Below the pieces are notes generated by a model, which saw only the letters and a program-made list of their open reading frames with translations, searched no databases and was not told the origin of the DNA. The translations under genes and the position numbers were made by a program. Shown piece after piece: positions 36,536 to 45,367 of a stretch of DNA of 64,000 nucleotides (positions are counted from its first letter, which is position 1; the number at the start of each line of letters is the position of its first letter). This DNA comes from Flavihumibacter solisilvae. GTDB taxonomy: Bacteria; Bacteroidota; Bacteroidia; Chitinophagales; Chitinophagaceae. The stretch lies in contig NZ_JSVC01000006.1 of assembly GCF_000814475.1 (NCBI RefSeq), forward strand, positions 117,087-181,086, written 5' to 3'.

Positions 36536-39220
36536 ATGGAATTCACAACCAACGAGCGCGGAACCAACCGGGGACTGAATATACAGCCACCCAATGACCC
36601 GGGAAAGGATCAGCTTAACGCCACGCTCATAGAAGCTGTATACCGTGACATTGCCCATTTGTTCAATAAAAGTAAAAGTTCTATCAGCGGGTTGATAGGC
36701 AAAGCTGAAGAAGTATTTAAAAACTTTAAAAACACTAACCTTAACCAACCCCTTTCGAAATCCAGGTATGCGGAGGCATTCCTGAAGATCTACAGTTTCC
36801 TGCTGGACCAGGAGAAAAAGGCCAGGCGGGACAAAGATGGCGCATTGCTTTTTGCCTATGAAAAATGGGAAACTGATCCTTCAAAGCCGGGATCCTATAC
36901 TACCAAACTGGTTGACCAGCCATGGACTCCCGCCCGGCAAAAATCGGTGAAGGAATTCGATGTTTTTAAGGAAGACAATATCAAACAATGTTTTGATTAT
37001 AGCCGGAAGTTCCAGCCAGCGTCGCCCGGACAATTTGTTCCGCAGAAAATTCCCGTTGCCGCAAAAGACGTTCCTCACCCTGGCCTGCCGGCAATAAAGG
37101 ATATCGTTGCGGAGGGTGAGACTTATGAGGAACAGGTTATAATGGTAAAATACGGCATCACCGAAAACCTGAAGGAGATTGTTCGTCAAAACCAGCCTGA
37201 CCCGGTATTACGACTTGAAGACCTGGCACTGGCGATCCGGGAACTTTCCCGGCATAAACTGAACATGAATGAAGCCCGCCAGATTGCCAGTGAATATCTC
37301 AATAAGTATGTTGACTTACCGCAGAACTCATGGAAAAAAGATCTGCTTCGCCGCAATTACGCGGAAATAAGAAAAACGGTGAACGCTGTTACTGATCTCA
37401 AGGTCGAGATGCCGATCGAATTCGTATTCAGTAATTACTCTGCCATTAACCTCTACTTCGAATTTCATATCGACTTCGGTGAGGATTTCTTTAAAGTCAT
37501 CAGTGGCAAACTAAGGAGGGAAATGAATGGGCTGTATCACTTACATAAAATAGACAACAGCCTGAAAATATTTTTCGAAACGAATTCAAGGAAAGACCTT
37601 GCGGAAGTGATCAGGTGTGTAGCCACATCCAGGTACCTGATGGTAAGCTACCTTGGAGACGAATTCCAGGACCTCGGTAAAAAGCGGGATTCCCTTGTAT
37701 TCAGGGCATTTGAAGCAGCCTTGCTCGACAATGAATTCCCCAAAGCGGATAAGCAGTTTTTTCTCCAGATGGATGATACCTATTTCAGGATCCTTCAATA
37801 CATAAGGGAAGATAAACTGGAACTGGCGGTGGCAGCCAATAAGGAAGTGCTTGAGAAACTAAACCAGGTAAGAAGCCGCATTTCAGCCTATGAGCGGGAT
37901 AAATTAAAATGGGGCGGACGAATACTATTCCTGCTGACACTGGCCCTTGATGTACTTATCTCCTATGTTACGGGAGCTATTGGCAAGTTCCTGCCACGCG
38001 CAAACTATGTCATTAAAGCAATGTTACCCCTCATCCAACAGGAAATCCACATCCTTTCCGGGGTGCAGGACAAAAGAATGGGCGGCATGGAAATGCTGAA
38101 AGAATTCGGGATGGGTATGATCAGCCAGCGGGTAGCAAACACCGTTACACACAAGTTCAAGGAAGTGTTCAAAGTGGAGATCAACAGGTTCAATAAGCTG
38201 GTTTATGATACCGTGTTAAACAATTTTGTGGCTGCATTCCAGGAAGAGCTCATTCACCTTGCCGGGAAATCGGCCTCACTTGATGATTTTGTTGAGAATT
38301 TGCTAAAGAACATGGTCTCAGGGATTGCACATGATACTGCTGCGGGAAAAGCCATAGAAAGATCAAGACCAGCATTAGAAATCCGTATCAAGACAAATGA
38401 TGCCTCCCTTCTTGCGCAACCTAAGCGGGTAGCTGAACCCGGTATAGATAACAAGCTGTCATCGGAACCACATGAAGCGGCCGCAACGCTAATAGAAGAT
38501 ACAGCAACTGCAACCGGGCATTCAGACCTGAAGACAAAAATTGAATTTGACATTGAGAGTGGCAAAAACGACAAAGGCATTTCGCCAAAGCCGAACCAGG
38601 CCGAACGTGCACTTCCTCCAAAGAAAAAGAACAAGCACGGGAAAAGCGGGGAAGAAGGACCGGATGACAGGACCACCGTAAGTCGCAGGGAAAGCGGGAA
38701 TGCTGCCAAAGGTGGAAGCAAAGGAGGTTCGAAAAAGAAGAAAGCTAACGCTGTTGAACAACCAGTTGCGCAGCCGGAACAGAAAATCATACTTCCCATT
38801 TTAATCAATACTACAAGGAGTGGCTTCAGGCGACAACTCATTGAATTTTTCCAGAAGAACCCCAAACATCCGCTGATCGCATTATATGATAAACCCAATA
38901 ATCGACTACACCCGTCAACCAAAAAAGGAATGGACGAATTTTACTGGCATGAAAACCCGCAGGCTATACAGGCGGGGCATGTTGACAGTCACAAATCGGA
39001 ACTCCCCGAAAAGATCATCATTATGACAGCCTGGGAAAACCAGATGCTTAAAAGCATAATTGAAGGGAAAGGAACGCCGGCATATATGCGGGTACGCCGG
39101 GTACTATTGATTGACGGCCTTCCCATTACGGAAGAATCTGCTAAGCACCTTGTCGCATTTGGAAAACTGGAGCAGGAACACCTGGATCGTGCTGAACTCG
39201 TGGATATATTTGACTTGTAA
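36536..39220 (+). CDS. Large protein ending in a polymorphic-toxin type 5-like domain
   Basis: 894 residues, no signal peptide. A helical N-terminal body is followed by a hydrophobic segment (about 460-500, ILFLLTLALDVLISYVTGAI, then KFLPRANYVIKAMLPLI) and a Lys/Gly/Ser-rich linker (about 695-745, KGGSKGGSKKKK). The last 145 residues (about 750-894) form a separate domain with QAGHVDSHKSELPEKIIIMT, then AWENQM, then VRRVLLIDGLPITEESAKHL. The AGH..S..E..NQ pattern and the late 'I.G.PI...SA..L...G.L' element match, from memory, the polymorphic toxin type 5 group. No immunity gene follows; the next gene is a convergent ferredoxin. The N-body may deliver the C-domain. Toxicity is inference. Confidence 0.75.
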   Translation: MEFTTNERGTNRGLNIQPPNDPGKDQLNATLIEAVYRDIAHLFNKSKSSISGLIGKAEEVFKNFKNTNLNQPLSKSRYAEAFLKIYSFLLDQEKKARRDKDGALLFAYEKWETDPSKPGSYTTKLVDQPWTPARQKSVKEFDVFKEDNIKQCFDYSRKFQPASPGQFVPQKIPVAAKDVPHPGLPAIKDIVAEGETYEEQVIMVKYGITENLKEIVRQNQPDPVLRLEDLALAIRELSRHKLNMNEARQIASEYLNKYVDLPQNSWKKDLLRRNYAEIRKTVNAVTDLKVEMPIEFVFSNYSAINLYFEFHIDFGEDFFKVISGKLRREMNGLYHLHKIDNSLKIFFETNSRKDLAEVIRCVATSRYLMVSYLGDEFQDLGKKRDSLVFRAFEAALLDNEFPKADKQFFLQMDDTYFRILQYIREDKLELAVAANKEVLEKLNQVRSRISAYERDKLKWGGRILFLLTLALDVLISYVTGAIGKFLPRANYVIKAMLPLIQQEIHILSGVQDKRMGGMEMLKEFGMGMISQRVANTVTHKFKEVFKVEINRFNKLVYDTVLNNFVAAFQEELIHLAGKSASLDDFVENLLKNMVSGIAHDTAAGKAIERSRPALEIRIKTNDASLLAQPKRVAEPGIDNKLSSEPHEAAATLIEDTATATGHSDLKTKIEFDIESGKNDKGISPKPNQAERALPPKKKNKHGKSGEEGPDDRTTVSRRESGNAAKGGSKGGSKKKKANAVEQPVAQPEQKIILPILINTTRSGFRRQLIEFFQKNPKHPLIALYDKPNNRLHPSTKKGMDEFYWHENPQAIQAGHVDSHKSELPEKIIIMTAWENQMLKSIIEGKGTPAYMRVRRVLLIDGLPITEESAKHLVAFGKLEQEHLDRAELVDIFDL

Positions 39221-39224
39221 AAAT

Positions 39225-39554
39225 TCAGGAATCATAGACTAAATAAACAGTAGAATTGTTCAGTGCTTTATCAACCTGCAACTGGCAACTAAGGCGGATA
39301 GCAGGGTCAACAACTCCTATTTTAGCCAGCGTTGCAGGCTCATTCCTGTCACGGCCAGGGATCTCATTTGTAGCGTCCAATTTCACGATGCAAGTGGCAC
39401 ATCTTCCCTGCCCGCCGCATTCGCCAAAACTTTCCGGGTACAGTTTATCCCGGATAAGCGCCATAAGGGAGCGGTATTCATGCCTGTAGGTACTGATTAA
39501 ATGTTCACCTGATTCTGATATTATCCTGAGGAGGATCTGCTCTTTGTTATTCAT
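39225..39554 (-). CDS. [2Fe-2S] ferredoxin-like protein
   Basis: 109 residues from the ATG at 39554 (MNNKEQILLRIISESGEHLI), whose ATGA overlaps the hemerythrin stop; a frame to 39572 exists but would run further into that gene. The plant-type cluster cysteines are C-x5-C-x2-C...C: GECGGQGRCATCIV and RLSCQL. It is the last gene of a nine-gene respiratory/NO-type operon and may deliver electrons to the haem or di-iron proteins encoded upstream. It converges 4 bp from the stop of the toxin-like gene. Confidence 0.88.
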   Translation of the reverse strand: MNNKEQILLRIISESGEHLISTYRHEYRSLMALIRDKLYPESFGECGGQGRCATCIVKLDATNEIPGRDRNEPATLAKIGVVDPAIRLSCQLQVDKALNNSTVYLVYDS

Positions 39555-40021
39555 AGCTGCGCTTTCACCCAAAACTCATCTGTATAGTTTTCCTTTTCGT
39601 TCGTATGATGGATCTGCTGCAATTGCTTTCCCAGATCAGCAAGCCTGTCGCCGCTTAACACCTTCTCCAGGTGGGGGAATAACACGCGTTCTTCAAATCT
39701 TATGTGATCATCTAACGTGTTGGCTAAGGTAATGAGTTGTGCAGGATGGGCAGCAGGTGAGACAACGACGTCTATTAATCGCTTGAGTTTACCGTGTTCT
39801 GCTACGGCCTGGTTGACCAGCTTATCCTGCAGCCCCGCAAACAAAAGCGTTTCTTCTTCTTCAAAATGTTGCTCCAGGTGATTATCCCAAAAGTATTTGA
39901 CATAAGCCTGGATCCGTTCAATGGAAACGCCATACTTTATACCCTGCCTTATTTTCCAGCAAAACAATAGCCCGTCGTGGTGATCCCTTGAGAGCGGGAC
40001 GATATTTTCATTCCGTTTCAT
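39551..40021 (-). CDS. Hemerythrin-like di-iron protein
   Basis: 156 residues. A four-helix bundle with metal ligands: SRDHHDGLLF, HLEQHFEEEETLLFAGL, AVAEHGKLKRLI and DDHIRFEERVLFPHLE. These are the His/Glu positions of a hemerythrin HHE domain, which binds O2, NO or stores iron. It follows the cupin gene by 10 bp and shares a 4-bp overlap with the ferredoxin gene. Its place among haemoglobin, oxidase and an Rrf2 regulator points to NO or low-oxygen handling. Confidence 0.88.
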   Translation of the reverse strand: MKRNENIVPLSRDHHDGLLFCWKIRQGIKYGVSIERIQAYVKYFWDNHLEQHFEEEETLLFAGLQDKLVNQAVAEHGKLKRLIDVVVSPAAHPAQLITLANTLDDHIRFEERVLFPHLEKVLSGDRLADLGKQLQQIHHTNEKENYTDEFWVKAQL

Positions 40022-40031
40022 ATCGATTATT

Positions 40032-40370
40032 TTATTCTGCCACTTTTGTTACCCGTTCCACCTGGTCGAATTTGGAAATGCTCAATCGCACGATGCTGTC
40101 TTTAATAGCTTTGAGGTTATGGTACACGCCCCCTTCGAGACTGACCATCATACCGGACTGCATGGGATATACTTCCTCCCCGACGCCAAACAACACTTCG
40201 CCCTGGAATACTTCCACTACTATTGGGAAAGGCGCCTTATGATTTTTCATTTCCACCCCCTCCTGCAGCGCGATCCGTAATTCCTTGGTATTTGCTGTTT
40301 CCATGAGCAGCGTCACCTGTGGCTTTTCATCATGGTAGTTGAGCTCATGTAAAATGTTTGCTGTCTTCAT
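40032..40370 (-). CDS. Small cupin protein
   Basis: 112 residues, a single cupin barrel (ELRIALQEGVEMKNHKAPFP, VEVFQGEVLFGVGEEVYPMQ and a closing strand with VYHNLKAIKDSIVRLSISKF). The metal-binding histidines are only partly conserved, with His in KNHKAP and YHNL. This type occurs beside haem and NO-related genes in Bacteroidota. It overlaps the hemoglobin stop by 4 bp (ATGA). Activity is unknown. Confidence 0.82.
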   Translation of the reverse strand: MKTANILHELNYHDEKPQVTLLMETANTKELRIALQEGVEMKNHKAPFPIVVEVFQGEVLFGVGEEVYPMQSGMMVSLEGGVYHNLKAIKDSIVRLSISKFDQVERVTKVAE

Positions 40371-40762
40371 ACCAAAGGCTTTGCGGAACTATTACGATAG
40401 TAGTCGATCTTGGAAAGAAACATGACAGCCATTTTATTCGCGCGCCACTTTGCTTCATCTGCCTTTTCGCCAATAAAATGTTCATCTATCGTCTCATGCC
40501 ATAGCTTCAGCCACTTATCAAAATGTTCCTGTTCCAATGGCAACCGGGCGTGTGGCGGGAATGGACTTCCATAATATGTATAGTCTTCCAGAAGTACGGT
40601 CTGCCAGAACCGGTGCATTTGTTCCAGGTGCTCCGGCCAACGATCTTTGATAATGCCGTTGAAGATGTCGCCCAGTAAGGAGTCTGCCCTGATCTTCCCA
40701 TAAAAGGTATTTACCAGCAATTGGATATCCGCCAAAGTTGTAATGTCTTTCCTGTCATTCAT
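40367..40762 (-). CDS. Group III truncated hemoglobin
   Basis: 131 residues from the ATG at 40762 (MNDRKDITTLADIQLLVNTF); a frame to 40828 overlaps the preceding gene. Truncated-globin features are LVNTFYGKIRADSLLGDIFN, the CD/E-helix region WPEHLEQMHRFWQTVLL with the distal-side Trp, and the proximal His in LKLWHETIDEHFIGEKADEA. Group III (Cgb/P-type) globins bind O2 or NO and are often placed beside respiratory oxidases. It sits inside the cbb3 operon. Confidence 0.87.
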   Translation of the reverse strand: MNDRKDITTLADIQLLVNTFYGKIRADSLLGDIFNGIIKDRWPEHLEQMHRFWQTVLLEDYTYYGSPFPPHARLPLEQEHFDKWLKLWHETIDEHFIGEKADEAKWRANKMAVMFLSKIDYYRNSSAKPLV

Positions 40763-40769
40763 AACTATA

Positions 40770-41186
40770 CTATTGTGCAATTGAAATATACCGGACCATA
40801 TAATAAAGTGCCCACCCTGCAAATCCAATGATGATCAGCCATACCCACCAGGGAATGCTCTGCGGTGTTTCACTGCCCGAGATCAGGAAGGACTTCTGGT
40901 CACCTTTACCATAGGCATTGATCATTAAGGGTAACACGCCATCTACGACGGCATGCTCCTTCATTCCTTCAATGACGATGGCAGGCCCGTTGCGTACTTC
41001 GAACGGAATTTTCCGGATTCCTTCCTTACCAGCCGGGTCTTTGCTGACGATCTTCAGGACATGTGGCCCATCTGTAAGTTTGCGCGTGTCGAGCTCGAAG
41101 CTCACCGGCGCCTGCACTTCAGCGATGGGTTTTATCTCATCGTCGATGAAAATAAATATGGTGCTTTTGTCAGTCATCTTATTCAT
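40770..41186 (-). CDS. Membrane-anchored Ig-like protein of the cbb3 operon
   Basis: 138 residues (the alternative ATG at 41177 follows the upstream stop by one base; the ATG at 41186 overlaps it by 8 bp). An Ig-like beta-sandwich (about 8-105, FIFIDDEIKPIAEVQAPVSF and PHVLKIVSKDPAGKEG) is tethered by one C-terminal membrane helix (PWWVWLIIIGFAGWALYYMV). No metal site is seen. Its place directly after the oxidase genes suggests an accessory or assembly role for the oxidase; this is positional inference. Confidence 0.75.
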   Translation of the reverse strand: MNKMTDKSTIFIFIDDEIKPIAEVQAPVSFELDTRKLTDGPHVLKIVSKDPAGKEGIRKIPFEVRNGPAIVIEGMKEHAVVDGVLPLMINAYGKGDQKSFLISGSETPQSIPWWVWLIIIGFAGWALYYMVRYISIAQ

Positions 41187-41439
41187 TATTCAGGATGAAG
41201 CGTTTAATATGACTACCGGATTTTTCTCCCGGGCGAATCAGCCATTTCACGGAGAAAAAAAGCGAACATAATACGATGGCTACCGTTGCCCATACGATCA
41301 CATAATCCCATTGACTCTCCGGGCCTGCGCCATGTGTAATTCCTTTCAGGATCCCGCGCTGGTTGCGCTCGCAGACCGGGCAGGCAAAAATGGATGCCGT
41401 GCCCAACAGTAACGCGATGCTTAATAAGATCTTTCTCAT
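41179..41439 (-). CDS. Small membrane protein of the cbb3 operon
   Basis: 86 residues. A signal-like N-terminus ends at a CxxC (FACPVCERNQRG), then one membrane helix (DYVIVWATVAIVLCSLFFSV) with a basic tail. It starts with a TAATG overlap on the cytochrome gene stop. The size resembles a CcoQ-like subunit but the CPVC motif argues against a simple CcoQ and could bind metal or take part in thiol exchange. The role is unknown. Confidence 0.75.
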   Translation of the reverse strand: MRKILLSIALLLGTASIFACPVCERNQRGILKGITHGAGPESQWDYVIVWATVAIVLCSLFFSVKWLIRPGEKSGSHIKRFILNNE

Positions 41440-42452
41440 TATTTGGCAGCTTTAAGTTTTATGAAATCCAGGATCTTTTTAATTTCTTCGGGGGTAACTT
41501 TTTTACCATTATTCCCCCAGTTGGTTCGCTCGTAATTGATGATGGCTGCAACCTCGTGTTCCGTCCATTCCATATTAGTACCTACCGCAGCCATTGCAGC
41601 ATATTCCGGCCTGGCATCATAACCATTCATGATGATATCTACATACAACTCAAGGTTGTCGCCGGTAACAATAGAGCTGCCTTTTAACGGTGGGAATGCG
41701 CCGGGCAGGCCTTCCCCGTTAGCCTGGTGGCAGCTTTGGCAACTGCTGGCGAATAAGGACTTACCGTCGGGCTCGGCACTAGCCGCTCCTGTTGTTGCTT
41801 TCTTCTCTTCTTTCTTATAGAGGAAAACAGGTGTTTCTGTACCACCCGGTAGTTTGACCTGTTTCAGTGATTGCAGGTAAGCGACGAGGTAAAGCGCAGC
41901 ATCGGATGCCACAACCTTCCCCTCCTTTCCCTTCGTATATGTGGCCGGTACATTCACGACAATATCAGATTTCGAAGGCTCTTTTTTGAAATCGAAAAGC
42001 CAGGGATAAGCGGGCATAATAGACTCCTTGACCACGATGCGCGGGTTATACAGGTGCACCAGGTTCCAGTCCCGGCTGGGTTGCCGGTTGCCGATGTCCG
42101 TAAGATCTGGTCCTGTACGTTCCGTTCCCATCAAAGTGGCAGTATTGCGCCAGGGATCCGTGCGGGTTACAGCTGCATAGTCTGCCGCCAGGCTTGGACG
42201 TGAGCCCCACATCTTATCCATATCCACATTCCTTACCTGCTGCGTATGGCAGGCCACACAGCCATTGGCAACGAAAATAGCTTTACCCTTTTTAGCCTGA
42301 GGACTCAGGGGTTCAGCAGCCGGCAGTGGCTTATTCTTCTCCTGGTTTCGGATAGCGGGGATTATGGCCACCAGTATGGTGAGTCCCACGAATAACCCTG
42401 CCGCGGCGCCGAACAGTTTTTTATGATTATCAAACAATTCCATTTTGTTCAC
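41439..42452 (-). CDS. CcoO-type cytochrome c fused to a second cytochrome c domain
   Basis: 337 residues. One membrane helix (about 14-35) is followed by the first haem c motif CVACH (65-69) in the CcoO context CHTQQVRNV and the axial Met in SIMPAYPWL (Met146). A second class I cytochrome c domain has CQSCH at 238-242. In the usual cbb3 layout CcoO is mono-haem and CcoP di-haem; here one protein combines the CcoO domain with a c-type domain, so a separate CcoP is absent. It passes electrons from soluble cytochrome to the catalytic subunit encoded 9 bp upstream. Confidence 0.93.
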   Translation of the reverse strand: MNKMELFDNHKKLFGAAAGLFVGLTILVAIIPAIRNQEKNKPLPAAEPLSPQAKKGKAIFVANGCVACHTQQVRNVDMDKMWGSRPSLAADYAAVTRTDPWRNTATLMGTERTGPDLTDIGNRQPSRDWNLVHLYNPRIVVKESIMPAYPWLFDFKKEPSKSDIVVNVPATYTKGKEGKVVASDAALYLVAYLQSLKQVKLPGGTETPVFLYKKEEKKATTGAASAEPDGKSLFASSCQSCHQANGEGLPGAFPPLKGSSIVTGDNLELYVDIIMNGYDARPEYAAMAAVGTNMEWTEHEVAAIINYERTNWGNNGKKVTPEEIKKILDFIKLKAAK

Positions 42453-42461
42453 GCTTTATAA

Positions 42462-44609
42462 TTACGCAATGGGTTGTGAAGAAGCGGTTGCACCTTCGAG
42501 TTGCCGGATCGCAGTTTCCCGGATATCCACCACGGGCCGGGTTGCCATCATCCTGTAAACGTTGTAGGCGAAGAACAGGTGCGACAGCCACATCAGGGTG
42601 CCACCGATAGCGCGCCACAACCAATAAGGCGCCATCAATACCACGCTGTCGATAAATGGTTTTCCTTCCATCCATGCCAATCCTTTCAGGGTGCTGCCGT
42701 ACATGAGCGGTACGGTATAAAACATCAGCCCGATCAGTGCCAACCAGAAATGCGCACCAATCGTGATCTGGGGCGCTTCCTTACCTGTGAGGCGGGGAGT
42801 TACCGCATAGATGCCTGCCCAAAGGAAGAAAGAGATAATGCCATACATGGTCAGGTGCGAATGCGCTACCGTAAAATCAGTGAAATGCCAGATCAGGTTG
42901 GTGCTGCGGAAAGCTTCTGCAGTGCCCTGCATAGAACCTGTGAAATAAAAGATGATCCCTACCAGGAAAAATGGAAGGGTGTAACTGTCGCCGACCTTAT
43001 ACCAGGCACCCCTGAACGTCATGATAAAATTGGTGGTACCGGCAAGCACGGGGATGGCCATGCCTGCGCTGCCAACAATTGCCAATGTTTGCAGCCACCA
43101 GGGAATGGAACTGAACACAAAATGGTGCGTGCCGATCAGAGTATAGAAAAGGATCTGTGTCCAGAATGCCAGGATCCCAAGGCTATAGGAATAAATGGGT
43201 TTGTTAAGTTGCTGGGGCAGGAAGTAATACACAATTCCAAGTGTAAAGAGCATGAACCACATCCCCACACCCTGGTGCATGTAATAACCCTGGATGATGG
43301 TTTCACCAAGCCCGTTTTGCCAATAGGGCACATAGGCCACGATGGTGATCACGATGACAAAGATGATGGAGGCGACAATATACCAGTTAGAGATATAGAT
43401 CTCCTTGGTGGTACGGCGTGCAATGGTTTGCAGGAAATTGATCAGTGGCAGAGTTATACCAATGGCGAATAAAAGCATCACGGGCCACACATATTCACGG
43501 TACTCGCCGCCGCCATTATTGATGCCTGCCATCAGGCAGATCGTTCCCAGGATTATAGCCGCGTTGATCAGCCAGAGTGAGTACCAGCCGTATTTCATGT
43601 TGGCTAACTTCGTATTACTGACGCGTGGTACTACATAGTAACCTAATGCCAGCATGCCCAGTGATGCCCATCCCCAGAATACGGAATTGGTGTGCACCGG
43701 GCGCAAACGACCAAAGCTCAGCCAGCTTACATGATCTGCATCCGGCGCTACAAATTTCATCCCCAGGTATTCACCGATGGTGGTACCGAACAAAAGCCAG
43801 AAGGTAGCACAGCCCAGGTGCCAGAGGATGAGGCGGGAAAGATCAGCATCGATATACGGACGCGGGAGCGCTTTCTTCTTGGCAGCAACAATGGGAAGCT
43901 CTGCCTTTTCATTGATCTGCAATAAGCCTTTTTCATCGTCGGCAGGCAGGTTGCCGGAAAGTTCATGATGGCTGAGCCGGTATTCCGAAGCTGCACTTTG
44001 TCCTCTTAATTTGATCAATTCTTCCTCCGGTAATGAACGCAAATAAGCTGCGAGTTTGTCGGCGTCTTCGAGGTTCTGTTTCTTATTAGCAAGGTTCCGG
44101 AGGTTGATCACTTTTAGCGTCAGGAAGATGATCGCAAATAGTATCGGGATCAGTAAGAGTATGATGGTAATGATGATCCCTTTTTCACCTAAGAGCGAAC
44201 CGGCAGAGGGACTACCAGTATCCTGCGCCCATGATGTTATGGGAGCCAGCGAGAAAACTGTTGCCAGTATTAAAAGTGAAACGGTGACGCCGTTACTTCG
44301 TCTTTTGAAGCTCATCAGCCTGCTGACCTGCTGACTGTCAAGCTTGCGCGTATGCGCATTCAGCATCTCGTTTTCCTCTTTGAGCGATTTTCTTTTACGG
44401 ATCGACCTGATATCATTTACTTTCTGCTTCAGGAACAGTGCGGCAACAAGCAGCATCACCAGGATCACGAAAAGTCCCCAGGCCATTCCCCTGGGAGAAT
44501 CAAAAGAAAAGTCAGAAGGGGTGCCCTGTTGTGCTACGGCGGACAAGGCGCCAGGCAACACAGATAAAAGAAGCAGGGCAAACCGTTTTAAGATCTTACC
44601 TGGATTCAT
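42462..44609 (-). CDS. ccoN: cbb3-like haem-copper oxidase catalytic subunit with duplicated N-terminal extension
   Basis: 715 residues, longer than usual CcoN (about 470-500). The C-terminal 460 residues are the oxidase: haem ligand candidates His306 (RLRPVHTNSV), His583 and His585 (FTVAHSHLTMYG), CuB ligands His445 (YYMHQGVG) and His495/496 (GTHHF), and Tyr489 six residues before His495, the position of the C-family crosslinked Tyr. The Glu of NorB is absent (Gly449), so oxygen reduction is favoured over NO reduction. The first 205 residues hold two similar modules (about 11-100 and 108-203), each with a signal-like hydrophobic stretch, a short linker, a membrane helix and a basic coil. The operon follows an Rrf2 regulator. 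Confidence 0.9.
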   Translation of the reverse strand: MNPGKILKRFALLLLSVLPGALSAVAQQGTPSDFSFDSPRGMAWGLFVILVMLLVAALFLKQKVNDIRSIRKRKSLKEENEMLNAHTRKLDSQQVSRLMSFKRRSNGVTVSLLILATVFSLAPITSWAQDTGSPSAGSLLGEKGIIITIILLLIPILFAIIFLTLKVINLRNLANKKQNLEDADKLAAYLRSLPEEELIKLRGQSAASEYRLSHHELSGNLPADDEKGLLQINEKAELPIVAAKKKALPRPYIDADLSRLILWHLGCATFWLLFGTTIGEYLGMKFVAPDADHVSWLSFGRLRPVHTNSVFWGWASLGMLALGYYVVPRVSNTKLANMKYGWYSLWLINAAIILGTICLMAGINNGGGEYREYVWPVMLLFAIGITLPLINFLQTIARRTTKEIYISNWYIVASIIFVIVITIVAYVPYWQNGLGETIIQGYYMHQGVGMWFMLFTLGIVYYFLPQQLNKPIYSYSLGILAFWTQILFYTLIGTHHFVFSSIPWWLQTLAIVGSAGMAIPVLAGTTNFIMTFRGAWYKVGDSYTLPFFLVGIIFYFTGSMQGTAEAFRSTNLIWHFTDFTVAHSHLTMYGIISFFLWAGIYAVTPRLTGKEAPQITIGAHFWLALIGLMFYTVPLMYGSTLKGLAWMEGKPFIDSVVLMAPYWLWRAIGGTLMWLSHLFFAYNVYRMMATRPVVDIRETAIRQLEGATASSQPIA

Positions 44610-44647
44610 TATTTACGTTTTAAGACAAGTTCAAATCAGGCAAACAA

Positions 44648-45079
44648 TCACCGCTTGAGGAAGGTCATTTTCCTTTCCAGTTCTTCCGTAAACTCGCCCA
44701 CTTTTGCGTTCTCCAACATGGTCTTAATATCCTTCCTAACTATTTTGAATTCATGGTGTATGGGGCATGGACGTTTTTCCGAGCATTGGTTTAAACCGAG
44801 GCCACAACCATTGAAGATCTTGTCACCATCGATCACTTCTACAATATGCGCCAGTGAGCAGTCAAGTGATTCCTGGTCCAGGTAAAATCCCCCGGTGGGA
44901 CCCTTTAAGGATTGCAACAGGCCTTTCCTGGTGAGATCCTGTAAAATTTTAGCTATATAGTGTTCCGGACAATCAACTCCTTTTGCTATTTCCTTAATGC
45001 CAACCTTTTTATCATCCCGTGATTTTTGTGCGATATAAATCATGGCACGAATTGCATATTCACAGGTTTTCGAAAACAT
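44648..45079 (-). CDS. Rrf2-family [Fe-S] transcriptional regulator (NsrR/IscR-like)
   Basis: 143 residues from the ATG at 45079 (MFSKTCEYAIRAMIYIAQKS); the frame to 45154 adds nothing family-like. The winged helix is typical (IKEIAKGVDCPEHYIAKILQ, GLLQSLKGPTGGFYL). Three cysteines in the FeS region, CGLGLNQCSEKRPCPIH, fit a [2Fe-2S] or [4Fe-4S] sensor as in NsrR or IscR. It starts the minus-strand run 38 bp before the oxidase gene, so it is likely the local NO- or redox-sensing repressor. Confidence 0.9.
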   Translation of the reverse strand: MFSKTCEYAIRAMIYIAQKSRDDKKVGIKEIAKGVDCPEHYIAKILQDLTRKGLLQSLKGPTGGFYLDQESLDCSLAHIVEVIDGDKIFNGCGLGLNQCSEKRPCPIHHEFKIVRKDIKTMLENAKVGEFTEELERKMTFLKR

Positions 45080-45367
45080 TCGGTTTATGTTTACGATGCA
45101 AAAGTAGGAATCTATTGAATAAAAGACAATTATATCTTCTATCAGATTTGTCAATTTTACGTCATGGAGTTTAGAAATGAAAACTGCTTGATACTCAAGC
45201 CTTACCGCAGAGTGACCCGGAGTTCGATGGCGGAAGAGGAAATAATAGTGGTGGGATATAGTTGTATTTATTTACTGGATGAGGACCAGTAAATTGGACT
45301 GCCCATACAGGATTTTCATGACGTCATAGAATAGGTCTATTTATGCTATTTCGCAGTGCGTTTTTGA

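Noticed and set aside
42462..44609. Nitric oxide reductase (NorB) identity
   Set aside because: The NorB Glu four residues after the first CuB His is Gly here, and the C-family Tyr six residues before His-His is present.
45227..45292. Tiny open frame MAEEEIIVVGYSC... upstream of the Rrf2 gene
   Set aside because: Only 21 residues, no neighbour or start evidence; chance cannot be excluded.
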